Assembly (NCBI GenBank): GCA_016791045.1
Contig: JAEUNO010000031.1
Location: forward strand, 124,001 to 188,000
Direction of reading: 5' to 3'
Length of the DNA stretch: 64,000 nucleotides
Source of the DNA: Methyloversatilis sp.
Lineage (GTDB): Bacteria; Pseudomonadota; Gammaproteobacteria; Burkholderiales; Rhodocyclaceae
Within the stretch, counting starts at the first letter, position 1. Each line of letters begins with the position of its first letter. Positions 29,065 through 37,211 of the stretch are shown here, piece after piece. Both the position numbers and the translations under genes were made by a program. The notes below the pieces were generated by a model that was not told the DNA's origin, did no database searches, and saw only the letters and a program-made list of their open reading frames with translations.

Positions 29065-29967
29065 TCAGGCCACCAGTTCGCGGGCGGTGGCGAAGGCGTC
29101 GCGGAAGTCGAGATAGACCGGCTTGTCGGTATTGATCATGCGCTGGAACAATCCGCGCTGGCACAGGTACTTCACGTTGCCGATGGCCAGTGCGCCGATG
29201 CCGACCGCCTTGCCCGAACCGGCTTCCAGCGGCTTGCCGTCGTCCATCACGCCCAGACCTTCGACGCCGGCCGGCGGCACCGCGTTGACGTCGGCCGCCA
29301 CCAGCAGCGAGGTCGCGGACATCAGCTGCGCCTTGCTCAGTACCTGGATGCCGGCCTTCGCCGTACACAGGATGATATTGGCCTGCGGCATCAGGTTTTC
29401 CTTCTGTTCGTTCGATCCGGCCTCGACCGGCAACACCGACGAGCCGTAGCGCGTATTGACCACCTCGGAGGCAACGCGCGCGCGCATGGCGCTCGAGTGG
29501 CTGCCCACCAGCACCTTGGCGCCGGCGCTCGAGGCGAGTACGGCTGCCGCGGTACCCACCGGGCCGGTGCCGCCCAGCACCAGCACGGTCTTGCCTTCGA
29601 GTTCGGTGTTGTGCGCCTTGCGCAACTGGCGTTCGACACAGGCGACCAGCGCGGCCGCGGTGGTGAAGGCGCCGCTCGGATCGGCGAACACCGACACTTC
29701 GAACGGCGGCACCATCGCGTTGCGGCAGGCGTCCAGCATGTCGGCCGCCAGACCGATGTCGCGGCCACCGATGAACAGGCCGGTGCGCTTCACGCCATTG
29801 GGGCCGCGCGAAAAGATCGCGTCCTGCGTCAGGCCGTAGATCTGGTCGAGGCCGACGCCGGAGTAGGGCATCAGAACCTGGTAGCCCGCGTCGCACGCCA
29901 TGTTCACGTCGAACGGGCTGATGTTGTTGGTCGGGCTGAACATGTGAAGGATGTAGGGGTTTTCCAT
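29065..29967 (-). CDS. mtdB: NAD(P)-dependent methylene-tetrahydromethanopterin dehydrogenase
   Basis: A 300-aa MtdB, oxidising methylene-H4MPT to methenyl-H4MPT with NAD(P). The N terminus MENPYILHMFSPTNNISPFD and the folate-like substrate domain are followed by the nucleotide loop TVLVLGGTGPVGTAAAVLA. MtdB rather than MtdA is inferred from location among H4MPT genes and from the N-terminal sequence. ATG 29967 matches known N termini; a GTG at 29979 is possible. It sits between mptG (92 bases upstream) and the ATP-grasp gene. Confidence 0.94.
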   Translation of the reverse strand: MENPYILHMFSPTNNISPFDVNMACDAGYQVLMPYSGVGLDQIYGLTQDAIFSRGPNGVKRTGLFIGGRDIGLAADMLDACRNAMVPPFEVSVFADPSGAFTTAAALVACVERQLRKAHNTELEGKTVLVLGGTGPVGTAAAVLASSAGAKVLVGSHSSAMRARVASEVVNTRYGSSVLPVEAGSNEQKENLMPQANIILCTAKAGIQVLSKAQLMSATSLLVAADVNAVPPAGVEGLGVMDDGKPLEAGSGKAVGIGALAIGNVKYLCQRGLFQRMINTDKPVYLDFRDAFATARELVA

Positions 29968-30059
29968 GGTCTGTCTCACTCTTTCCGCCCGAAGGCTGCG
30001 TACTCTGGTTACGTCGTTGTCAGGTGCGTGCTTGCGCCGTACGCAAGTCTGCCCGGTAC

Positions 30060-31088
30060 TTATTCACGGCTGATCGCGGCGGCAATTGAAGTCTGTCGAG
30101 AGGTCCACTGCGCACCTTCGTTGCGCGCAGCACAAATCATCAGTTCGAGTCCGGCTGCATCCGCGTAGCGTTCGCGCACCGCCCGGACCATGGCCTGCGC
30201 ATCGGCCTCCGATGCGGCCAGCGCGAAGCCGGTTGGCCCCCACGAACTTTGGCCGATGCAGGCTGCGCCCAGTTCCTGCAGGGCCAGCGCGACCTCGCCG
30301 ACCCGCTTGCTGGTGTAGCGCCCACCCTGTGCCGGCGAGAAATAATCGCCGACGCAATGCTGCAGCTCGTTGATCGCGGCGCCGAACAGGTCGATGTCTT
30401 CCTCGGCCAGCGCCGGCAATGCGCGCATCAGCACGAGCCGGCTGAGCCGGTCGGCCACGCCCGGCGCATAGGGCGGCAGCACGCGGAATGCCTCCTTTTC
30501 GGCGCTGCCGTGCAGGCCGCTGCACGCATGATCGAAAATGAGCACCATGCGCCAGGTGGCGGGAAAGCGCATCTGCGCGATGATCGGGGGCGGCGCATCT
30601 ATCGCGCCGCGACCGCCATCGACGATGAAGCCGCCGCCATCGAAACTGCCGATGCCGATGCCGGAGCGGGCACCGCGGTCGAGCAGGCTGGCGACTTCGC
30701 GTGAATCCAGATTGAGGCCGTACAGCCGGGCCAGTGCCACGCCGACCGCCAGGGCGAGCTGGGTGCCGGAACCCAGGCCCGAATGCGACGGAATGGCGTC
30801 GGTCAGCGTGATGCGTGCCGGCGGCAGGTCGAAGCGCGTGCTCAGGTCGAGGGCGTAGCGATGGGCGCGTTCGGCGTCGTGACCGGTCACCTGAAGCGTG
30901 TCGGAAGGCTCGATCTCGACCACCGTGCTCAGCCCGTTCAGCGTCAGGCCGACGCTGCCGAAGCGCCGCCCCATGCTGCCGTCGAGGTCGATGAAGCCCA
31001 GGTGCAGACGCGCGGGGGCCCGGACGGTCAGGGCGGCGGCGGTTGCGTGTCTGGAGTTCATCGCGTCTATCGTGGTCCGAGGAGGCAT
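30060..31088 (-). CDS. mptG: Beta-ribofuranosylaminobenzene 5'-phosphate synthase
   Basis: A 342-aa GHMP-kinase-superfamily enzyme joining 4-hydroxybenzoate/p-aminobenzoate to PRPP, the first committed step of methanopterin biosynthesis. Landmarks: VRAPARLHLGFIDLDGSMGR, the glycine/serine loop IPSHSGLGSGTQLALA, SGIGIGSFDGGGFIVDGG and ACIGQSSWGPTGFA. Start 31088 is the frame's first Met; 31061 (MNSRHATAA) is nearly as good, and neither has a clear ribosome site. It is the first gene of the minus-strand H4MPT operon, divergent from fhcB. Confidence 0.93.
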   Translation of the reverse strand: MPPRTTIDAMNSRHATAAALTVRAPARLHLGFIDLDGSMGRRFGSVGLTLNGLSTVVEIEPSDTLQVTGHDAERAHRYALDLSTRFDLPPARITLTDAIPSHSGLGSGTQLALAVGVALARLYGLNLDSREVASLLDRGARSGIGIGSFDGGGFIVDGGRGAIDAPPPIIAQMRFPATWRMVLIFDHACSGLHGSAEKEAFRVLPPYAPGVADRLSRLVLMRALPALAEEDIDLFGAAINELQHCVGDYFSPAQGGRYTSKRVGEVALALQELGAACIGQSSWGPTGFALAASEADAQAMVRAVRERYADAAGLELMICAARNEGAQWTSRQTSIAAAISRE

Positions 31089-31335
31089 TGATTATCCCAA
31101 ATTCGCCTGCAGCGCAGGGAAGGCTTGGATGATGTGGCCCGGCGGCGGAGTCCGGTGCTGCCGGGTGACGTCGTTTTCGGATCGTGCTGTATCGCTTGTG
31201 AAACAGACTGATCTCACGCGTTCGTCGTGACTTCGATGCTGCACTGCGGCAGCCGAACGTCAGTCCGCACCCGCTTTTTGCATGTTGTATCGTGGCGAGT
31301 GCCGAGTGTGACCCAACTGATGAAACGGAAGATTC
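31089..31335. promoter_or_regulatory. Divergent control region between mptG and fhcB
   Basis: 247 bases separating the two arms of the methylotrophy island; promoters for both arms should lie here. No strong sigma-70 pair or palindrome stands out; the AT-richest part is CTTTTTGCATGTTGTATCG (about 31272-31290), the best candidate for the fhc promoter. ACGGAAG precedes the fhcB ATG. Confidence 0.35.
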
Positions 31336-32634
31336 ATGACCCATGAAGCGACTTCGACTGTCGTCACCGAAGTGGCCTGTCCGCTGTGCGGCCACGCCTG
31401 TGACGACCTGAGCGTCGATACCGCCGGCGCTGCCTTGGCGGTGGTGGCCCATGGCTGCGATCGGGCGGTCAGCGGATTTGCCCGCCTCGGCGCCGGTTCG
31501 ACGGCCGCGACGCCGCGCATCGCCGGCCGTCCGGCCACGCTGGACGAAGCCTGTGCCGAAGCGGCCCGCCTGCTCGCCGCGTCGGCCCAGCCGGTATTCG
31601 GCGGCATGGCGCTCGATGTGAGCGGCGCACGCGGTGCGATGGAACTGGTCGATCGGGCGGGCGGCGTCATCGACCACATGAACAACGAATTCGGCTGGCG
31701 CGCCAGCCGCGTGATCCAGGACGGCGGCGGCATCAACACCACGCTGGCCGAAGTGAAGAATCGCGCCGACCTGATCCTGCTGGTCGGCACCGATGCGGTC
31801 AGCGCGCAGCCACGCTTCTTCGAGCGCTGCGTGTGGGTGAAGGAAACGATGTTCGACCTGCAGCCGGACAGCCGGCGCATCGTCTATCTCGGCGGCGGAC
31901 TGGATACGCAGCCGGGCCACTCGCCGGACGGGCGTGCGCCCGACGTGTTCGACTTCGAGCGCAGTCGCATGCCCGAAGCGCTGTCCGTGCTCAACGCGCT
32001 GGTGGCGCAGCAGCCGGTGGCCGGTGATGCCCCGCTGGGCATTGCGCTGGCGCGCTGGCAGGCACTGGCCGATGCGCTGCTGGGCGCACAGTACAGCGTG
32101 GTCGTATGGGCCGGACCGGCATTCGAGGTGTCGCAGCTCGACCTGAATGTCGGCGCCATCGTGTCGCTGGTGCGTCGGCTCAATGTGACCACCCGCTGCA
32201 ACAGCCTGCCGCTGGCCGGCAACGACGGCGACCTGTCTATGGGCGCCGTGCATACCTGGCAGACCGGCTACCCGATGCGCACCAGCTATGCCAGCGGCAC
32301 GCCGAAGTTCGACCCGCTGCACAACGGCATCGACCGCCTGCTCGCCACCGGCGAAGCGGATGCGCTGGTGTGGCTGTCCAGCCTGAACGACCTGCAGTCG
32401 CCGCCGGCCACCGGCGTGCCGACCATCGTGATCGCACCGCCGTCGCTGAAGTTGGCCGCCGAACCGCAGGTCTACATTCCGGTCGCGACGCCGGGCATGC
32501 ATCACACCGGTCATTTCGTGCGTACCGACAAGGTCGTGACGCTGCCGCTGCAGGCCTTGCGCCGGAGCGCGCTGCCGGCGGCCGGCGAGGTGGCGGTCGC
32601 CATCGCCACCCGTTTGAAGGAGGTGCAGTCGTGA
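31336..32634 (+). CDS. fhcB: Formyltransferase/hydrolase complex subunit B
   Basis: A 432-aa homologue of formylmethanofuran dehydrogenase subunit B (FmdB/FwdB). In methylotrophs it is part of FhcABCD, which moves formyl from H4MPT to a methanofuran analogue and hydrolyses it to formate without redox chemistry. The N terminus keeps CPLCGHACDDL, a remnant of the archaeal Fe-S motif, and the fold is molybdopterin-oxidoreductase-like (VIDHMNNEFGWRASRVIQD, NSLPLAGNDGDLSMGAVHTW), but the protein is much reduced. It is the first gene of fhcBADC and overlaps fhcA by 4 bases (GTGA). Confidence 0.95.
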   Translation: MTHEATSTVVTEVACPLCGHACDDLSVDTAGAALAVVAHGCDRAVSGFARLGAGSTAATPRIAGRPATLDEACAEAARLLAASAQPVFGGMALDVSGARGAMELVDRAGGVIDHMNNEFGWRASRVIQDGGGINTTLAEVKNRADLILLVGTDAVSAQPRFFERCVWVKETMFDLQPDSRRIVYLGGGLDTQPGHSPDGRAPDVFDFERSRMPEALSVLNALVAQQPVAGDAPLGIALARWQALADALLGAQYSVVVWAGPAFEVSQLDLNVGAIVSLVRRLNVTTRCNSLPLAGNDGDLSMGAVHTWQTGYPMRTSYASGTPKFDPLHNGIDRLLATGEADALVWLSSLNDLQSPPATGVPTIVIAPPSLKLAAEPQVYIPVATPGMHHTGHFVRTDKVVTLPLQALRRSALPAAGEVAVAIATRLKEVQS

Positions 32635-34301
32635 GCGTCATCAAGCTGACCGGCGGCCGGGTGATCGATCCGGCAAATGGCGTCGACGATCAGGTCCGCG
32701 ACCTCTACATCCGTGATGGCCGGCTGATCGCCGCGCCGGACGCGCATGACAGGATCAGCGCCGAGTACAACATTTCCGGCCGCATCGTCATGTCGGGCGC
32801 GATCGACATGCACAGCCACATCGGCGGCGGCAAGGTGAACATCGCGCGCGAAATGCTGCCGGAAGACCATCGCGGAGATCCGGTCGAGCGCACCGAACTG
32901 ACGCGGTCGAGCTGCGGCCACGCCGCGCCGGGCACCCTGGCGGCCGGCTACCGTTATGCCGAAATGGGCTACACCGCGGCGTTCGAGCCGGCGTTGCTGC
33001 CGGTCAATGCGCGCCAGGCCCACATGGAAATGGGCGACACGCCGATGCTGGACACCGGCGGCTACGCCATGCTCGGCAGCGATGATTTCCTGCTGCGCAT
33101 GCTGGCGGCGAAGGAAGACCAGCAGGCGATCAACGATTACGTGGCGTGGACGCTGCACGCGACGCAGACGGTCGGCATCAAGGTGGTGAACCCGGGGGCG
33201 ATTTCCGCCTTCAAGTTCAACCAGCGCAAGCTCGACCTCGACGAGCAGAACGCCTTCTACGGCATCACGCCGCGCGAGATCGTCAAGGTGCTGTCGCGTG
33301 CCGTACATGACCTGGGCGTGGCCAAGCCGCTGCACGTGCATGCCAGCAATCTGGGCGTGCCGGGCAATGTCGACACCACGCTGGGCACGATGGATGCGGC
33401 CGAAGGCCTGCCGGTCCACCTGACGCACATCCAGTTCCACAGCTACGGCACCGAGGGCGAGCGCAAGTTTTCGAGTGCTGCGGCCCGCATCGCCGAGGCG
33501 ATCAACCAGAAGAAGAACGTGTCGGCCGACGTCGGTCAGATCCTGTTCGGCCAGACGGTGACCGCGTCCGGCGACAACATGGTGCAGTACCGCAACGCCG
33601 GCCACGGCTCGCCGAAGAAGTCGGTCATCATGGACATCGAGTGCGACGCCGGCTGCGGGGTGGTGCCGTTCAAGTACAAGGACCAGAACTTCGTCAATGC
33701 GCTGCAGTGGGCCATCGGCCTGGAAATCTTCCTGATGGTCGATGATCCGTGGCGCATCTTCCTGACCACCGATCACCCGAATGGCGCGCCCTTCACGACC
33801 TATCCGCACCTGATCAAGCTGCTGATGGACCGCAGCTTCCGCAACGCGATGCTCGACACGATCAACCCGGATGCACGCGCGATGAGCAACCTGGCAGGTC
33901 TCGACCGCGAATATTCGCTGTACGAGATCGCGATCATGACGCGCGCCGGTCCGGCGAAGCTGATCGGCCTGGCCGATCGCGGCCATCTGGCACCGGGTGC
34001 GGCGGCCGACATCGTGGTCTACAAGGAAGATGCCGACCGCGAGCGCATGTTCGAAAAGCCGGAACTGGTGTTCAAGGACGGCGAACTGGTGGTGCGCGAC
34101 GGACGTATCGTCAAGGTGGTGCGCGGCGGCACGCATGCCGTGAAGCCCGAATTCGACATCGGCATCGAAAAGAAGATCAAACCCTATTTCGAACGTTTCC
34201 ATTCGGTGCGCATGAACAATTTCAAGATCAGTGACGACGAACTGTGCGAGTGCGGTGGCGGCTCGAAGCTGATCGCCCATGCCTGCCGGAAGCGGGGTTG
34301 A
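32631..34301 (+). CDS. fhcA: Formyltransferase/hydrolase complex subunit A
   Basis: A 556-aa amidohydrolase homologous to FmdA/FwdA, the subunit that hydrolyses the N-formyl group to formate. The start is GTG 32631, overlapping the fhcB stop, with AAGGAGG at 32617-32623. Metal-ligand motifs: AIDMHSHIGGG (H61, H63), the Lys-containing VGIKVVNPGAIS, HVHASNLG, HLTHIQFHSYG and FLTTDHPNG. The fold is a TIM barrel with a flanking beta domain. Length matches bacterial FhcA (about 550). It lies 4 bases before fhcD. Confidence 0.97.
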   Translation: MSVIKLTGGRVIDPANGVDDQVRDLYIRDGRLIAAPDAHDRISAEYNISGRIVMSGAIDMHSHIGGGKVNIAREMLPEDHRGDPVERTELTRSSCGHAAPGTLAAGYRYAEMGYTAAFEPALLPVNARQAHMEMGDTPMLDTGGYAMLGSDDFLLRMLAAKEDQQAINDYVAWTLHATQTVGIKVVNPGAISAFKFNQRKLDLDEQNAFYGITPREIVKVLSRAVHDLGVAKPLHVHASNLGVPGNVDTTLGTMDAAEGLPVHLTHIQFHSYGTEGERKFSSAAARIAEAINQKKNVSADVGQILFGQTVTASGDNMVQYRNAGHGSPKKSVIMDIECDAGCGVVPFKYKDQNFVNALQWAIGLEIFLMVDDPWRIFLTTDHPNGAPFTTYPHLIKLLMDRSFRNAMLDTINPDARAMSNLAGLDREYSLYEIAIMTRAGPAKLIGLADRGHLAPGAAADIVVYKEDADRERMFEKPELVFKDGELVVRDGRIVKVVRGGTHAVKPEFDIGIEKKIKPYFERFHSVRMNNFKISDDELCECGGGSKLIAHACRKRG

Positions 34302-34305
34302 ACCG

Positions 34306-35202
34306 ATGATCATCAATGGCGTAGCAATCGACGACACCTTTGCCGAAGCATTCGGCATGCGGGGCATCCGCCTCATCATCACGGCCTACAATGAAACCTG
34401 GGCTCTGCATTCGGCCAATGCGCTGACCGGCTTTGCCACCTCGGTCATCGCCTGCGGTGCCGAGGCGGGTATCGAACGCATGATGTCGCCGGACGAAACG
34501 CCGGACGGCCGTCCGGGCGTATCGGTGCTGGTGTTTGCGGTGTCGAGCAAGGAACTGATCAAGCAGATCGAGCGGCGGGTCGGCCAGTGCGTGCTGACCA
34601 GCCCGACCAGCGCCATCTTCGCCGGGCTGGACGAGGGCGATCCGGTGCCGCTGGGCAAGACGCTGCGCTACTTCGGCGACGGCTTCCAGACTTCGAAGCA
34701 GATCGCCGGCAAGCGCTACTGGCGCATTCCGGTGATGGATGGCGAATTCCTCGTGCAGGACACGGCGCGCATGGTGAAGGCGGTCGGCGGCGGCAACTTC
34801 CTGGTGCTCGCAGATACCCAGGTGCAGGCGCTCGAAGCGTGTGAGGCGGCCATCGTCGACATGCGCAAGCTGCCCGAAATCGTCATGCCCTTTCCGGGCG
34901 GCGTCGTGCGTTCCGGCTCCAAGGTCGGCTCGAAGTACAAGGCGCTGTCGGCCTCGACCAATGATGCCTTCTGCCCGACGCTGCGCGGTGCGACGAAATC
35001 CGAACTCGACGAGCGCATCGGCGCGGTGCTCGAGATCGTCATCGACGGCCTGACCGACGCGTCGGTGAAAAAGGCGATGGAGGTCGGCATGCGCGCGGTG
35101 TGCCGGATCGGTGCAGCCGGCGGCATCCGTCGCCTGTCGGCCGGCAATTACGGCGGCAAGCTCGGCCAGTTCCAGTACCACCTGCGGGAGATCCTGAAAT
35201 GA
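34306..35202 (+). CDS. fhcD: Formylmethanofuran:H4MPT formyltransferase (complex subunit D)
   Basis: A 298-aa Ftr homologue transferring formyl between H4MPT and the methanofuran-like carrier. The N terminus MIINGVAIDDTFAEAFGMRG and segments ITAYNETWALHSANALTGFA, MPFPGGVVRSGSKVGSKYK and NDAFCPTLRG are strongly family-typical. Length equals archaeal Ftr (about 297). ATG 34306 follows the fhcA stop by 4 bases; its stop overlaps the fhcC start (ATGA). Confidence 0.97.
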   Translation: MIINGVAIDDTFAEAFGMRGIRLIITAYNETWALHSANALTGFATSVIACGAEAGIERMMSPDETPDGRPGVSVLVFAVSSKELIKQIERRVGQCVLTSPTSAIFAGLDEGDPVPLGKTLRYFGDGFQTSKQIAGKRYWRIPVMDGEFLVQDTARMVKAVGGGNFLVLADTQVQALEACEAAIVDMRKLPEIVMPFPGGVVRSGSKVGSKYKALSASTNDAFCPTLRGATKSELDERIGAVLEIVIDGLTDASVKKAMEVGMRAVCRIGAAGGIRRLSAGNYGGKLGQFQYHLREILK

Positions 35203-36014
35203 GCGCCCTGACATTCACGCTGCGCAGCGCACCGGCCCAGCGCGTCGATGTCGGCATGCTGAATCCTGCTGCACTGGCGGGGCAGGCGGCGTCCGACATC
35301 GCAGCCATCGCGCTGAACGTCGGCAAGCGTGCCGTGCGCGCGGACGAACTGTTCGATATCACTGGCGACGACACGACCGACATCGTGTTCCGCGGCGACT
35401 GCCGCACGCTCGAACGCATCGGTGCCGGCATGAAGTCCGGCCGCGTCACCGTCGACGGCGACGCCGGGCCTTACGTCGGCCAGGGACTGCTCGGCGGCAC
35501 GATCACGGTCGCCGGTTCGGCCGGAGCCTTCTGCGCGACCGGCATGAAGGGCGGTCGCATCGACATCGCCGGCAATGTCGGCGAATCGGCAGGCGGCGCC
35601 ATTCCGGGTGAAATGAAAGGCATGGCCGGCGGTCTGCTGCTGGTCGGCGGCCATGCCGGCGACCGGCTGGGCGACCGCATGCGGCGCGGCCAGATACTGG
35701 TCGCCGGCAATGCCGGTGATTACTGCGGCAGCCGCATGATCGCCGGCACCATTGCGGTGGCCGGCTCGCTGGGCGCGTATCCGGCCTACGGCATGAAGCG
35801 CGGCACGCTGATCTTCAATGCACTGCCGGCGCAGATGCTGCCCACCATCGTCGATTGCGGCGCGCACCGGCTCGGTTTCCTCAGCCTGCTGTATGCGAGC
35901 TGGAAAGGCCTGCCCGGACCGTTCGGCGCGCTCGACGCCGGTGCGTGCACGGTGCGCCGCTACATGGGCGACATGGCGGTCGGCGGACGCGGCGAACTGC
36001 TCGTACGCGGCTGA
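35199..36014 (+). CDS. fhcC: Formyltransferase/hydrolase complex subunit C
   Basis: A 271-aa homologue of FmdC/FwdC with the Gly-rich right-handed beta-helix shared with the glutamate synthase C-terminal (GXGXG) domain. Repeats such as GRVTVDGDAGPYVGQGLLGG and GGRIDIAGNVGESAGG run through residues 80-210. It binds the A and B subunits as a structural part of the complex. It overlaps fhcD by 4 bases and the next gene by 1 base (TGATG), so all five plus-strand genes look translationally coupled. Confidence 0.96.
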   Translation: MSALTFTLRSAPAQRVDVGMLNPAALAGQAASDIAAIALNVGKRAVRADELFDITGDDTTDIVFRGDCRTLERIGAGMKSGRVTVDGDAGPYVGQGLLGGTITVAGSAGAFCATGMKGGRIDIAGNVGESAGGAIPGEMKGMAGGLLLVGGHAGDRLGDRMRRGQILVAGNAGDYCGSRMIAGTIAVAGSLGAYPAYGMKRGTLIFNALPAQMLPTIVDCGAHRLGFLSLLYASWKGLPGPFGALDAGACTVRRYMGDMAVGGRGELLVRG

Positions 36015-37051
36015 TGACGGCGGCGGGCTGGTGGCCTGACTCGGCCTTCGGACGGGTCAGGCGCAACGCAGCCGGGCGTCTGGTCGTGACGGACGCGCTG
36101 CTGCGCGACTGGCTGGGAAGGCCCGAACTGGCGCTCGTGGCGGACAGCTGCGACGCCGAGCGCGCGCTGCATGCCAGCCTGCTCGAAGCGCCGGCGCGCA
36201 TCGTCGATCACGCCGAAATCGCCTCGATTGCCGACGCGGATGCGCGCGACAACTGGTTCGCCTTCATCGCCTTCCGCGACCGCGTGCTCGCACGACCGGA
36301 CATCGAATCGGCCTGGCTGGAACTGTTTCTCGACGGTCTGAGCGGCATCGCGCCACTGTTCGTGCCGCAGCTCACTCAGCTCATCCTGCACGGCCTGCTC
36401 GAAGACTGCACCGGCAATGACGGCGCGCTGATGTGGCGCGCCGCCGAACTTTTCTTCCGCAGCCAGCGTGCGACACCGCACGCCGGACGCATCCTGATGG
36501 CCGATGCCGAAACGCTGGGCGACTACGCCGAAACCGGCGGCTTCGGCAATATCGGCCGCCTGATCCGGCAGGCCGGCGCGACACCACGTGCGGCCGAGCT
36601 CGACGTGCTCGACGCCGGCAACGCCGCCGAACTGTATGCGCGCGCCGGGCGCCGCGCCGTGCTGCCGCTGAATTTCGGCCAGCTCGCGCTGCAGGCGCTG
36701 TGTCACGTGATGGAGCGCTGGATCGCCCACTTCTACGGTGCTGGCGTCCGCATCACGCCACAGCAGGACATCCGCGACGAACACTGGGCCTGGCACATCG
36801 GACTTGACCGCGAAGCGATGGACCTGCTCAACACGCTGTACGAAGGCGGTGAGCTGGCGCCAGACCGCCTGTCGCGCATCGTCGCGCTGTTCCGCCTCGA
36901 CTTCCTCGATGCGCGCGACATGCGCGCCGAACTGCGCCGTGACGGTGCGGCGCGTCCGGTCTGGCTGGCACTGGCCATGGATGAAAACGGTCTGGTACAG
37001 ATGAAACCGCAGAATCTGCTGCTCAACCTGCCACTGACAGGCACACACTGA
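36014..37051 (+). CDS. Protein of unknown function coupled to fhcBADC (345 aa)
   Basis: ATG 36014 overlaps the fhcC stop, so this is the fifth gene of the fhc unit. The protein is soluble, mostly helical, with no signal peptide. It contains acidic, aromatic and Asn-rich stretches (SDTAFGRVRR-like N terminus WWPDSAFGRVRRN, ETGGFGNIGRLIRQAG, DEHWAWHIGLDREAMDLLN, FRLDFLDARDMRAELRRDG). I cannot assign it to an enzyme family; I believe relatives (perhaps DUF6352) occur in other H4MPT clusters. His-Trp-Ala-Trp-His and several conserved-looking Asp/Glu hint at metal or cofactor binding, but that is speculation. Tight coupling argues for a role in Fhc assembly, methanofuran synthesis or the C1 pathway. 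Confidence 0.8.
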   Translation: MTAAGWWPDSAFGRVRRNAAGRLVVTDALLRDWLGRPELALVADSCDAERALHASLLEAPARIVDHAEIASIADADARDNWFAFIAFRDRVLARPDIESAWLELFLDGLSGIAPLFVPQLTQLILHGLLEDCTGNDGALMWRAAELFFRSQRATPHAGRILMADAETLGDYAETGGFGNIGRLIRQAGATPRAAELDVLDAGNAAELYARAGRRAVLPLNFGQLALQALCHVMERWIAHFYGAGVRITPQQDIRDEHWAWHIGLDREAMDLLNTLYEGGELAPDRLSRIVALFRLDFLDARDMRAELRRDGAARPVWLALAMDENGLVQMKPQNLLLNLPLTGTH

Positions 37052-37211
37052 CATCCATCGGGCGCGCGCCGGCGCCCCGTTTGTTCCCTCATCCCTTCGG
37101 GTTTTCAGCTTTTCTTGATCGCCCTCAAGCTTGCCTGCATTTGCTGAGCGCGCGAATGAATTCGTCGCGCAGCGCGTTTAGGATTGTGTCGAAACCCGAA
37201 GGAGCTTTGAA

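Noticed and set aside
30064-32514. 816-codon minus-strand frame spanning mptG and fhcB
   Set aside because: Out of frame with mptG and antisense to fhcB; no recognisable domains.
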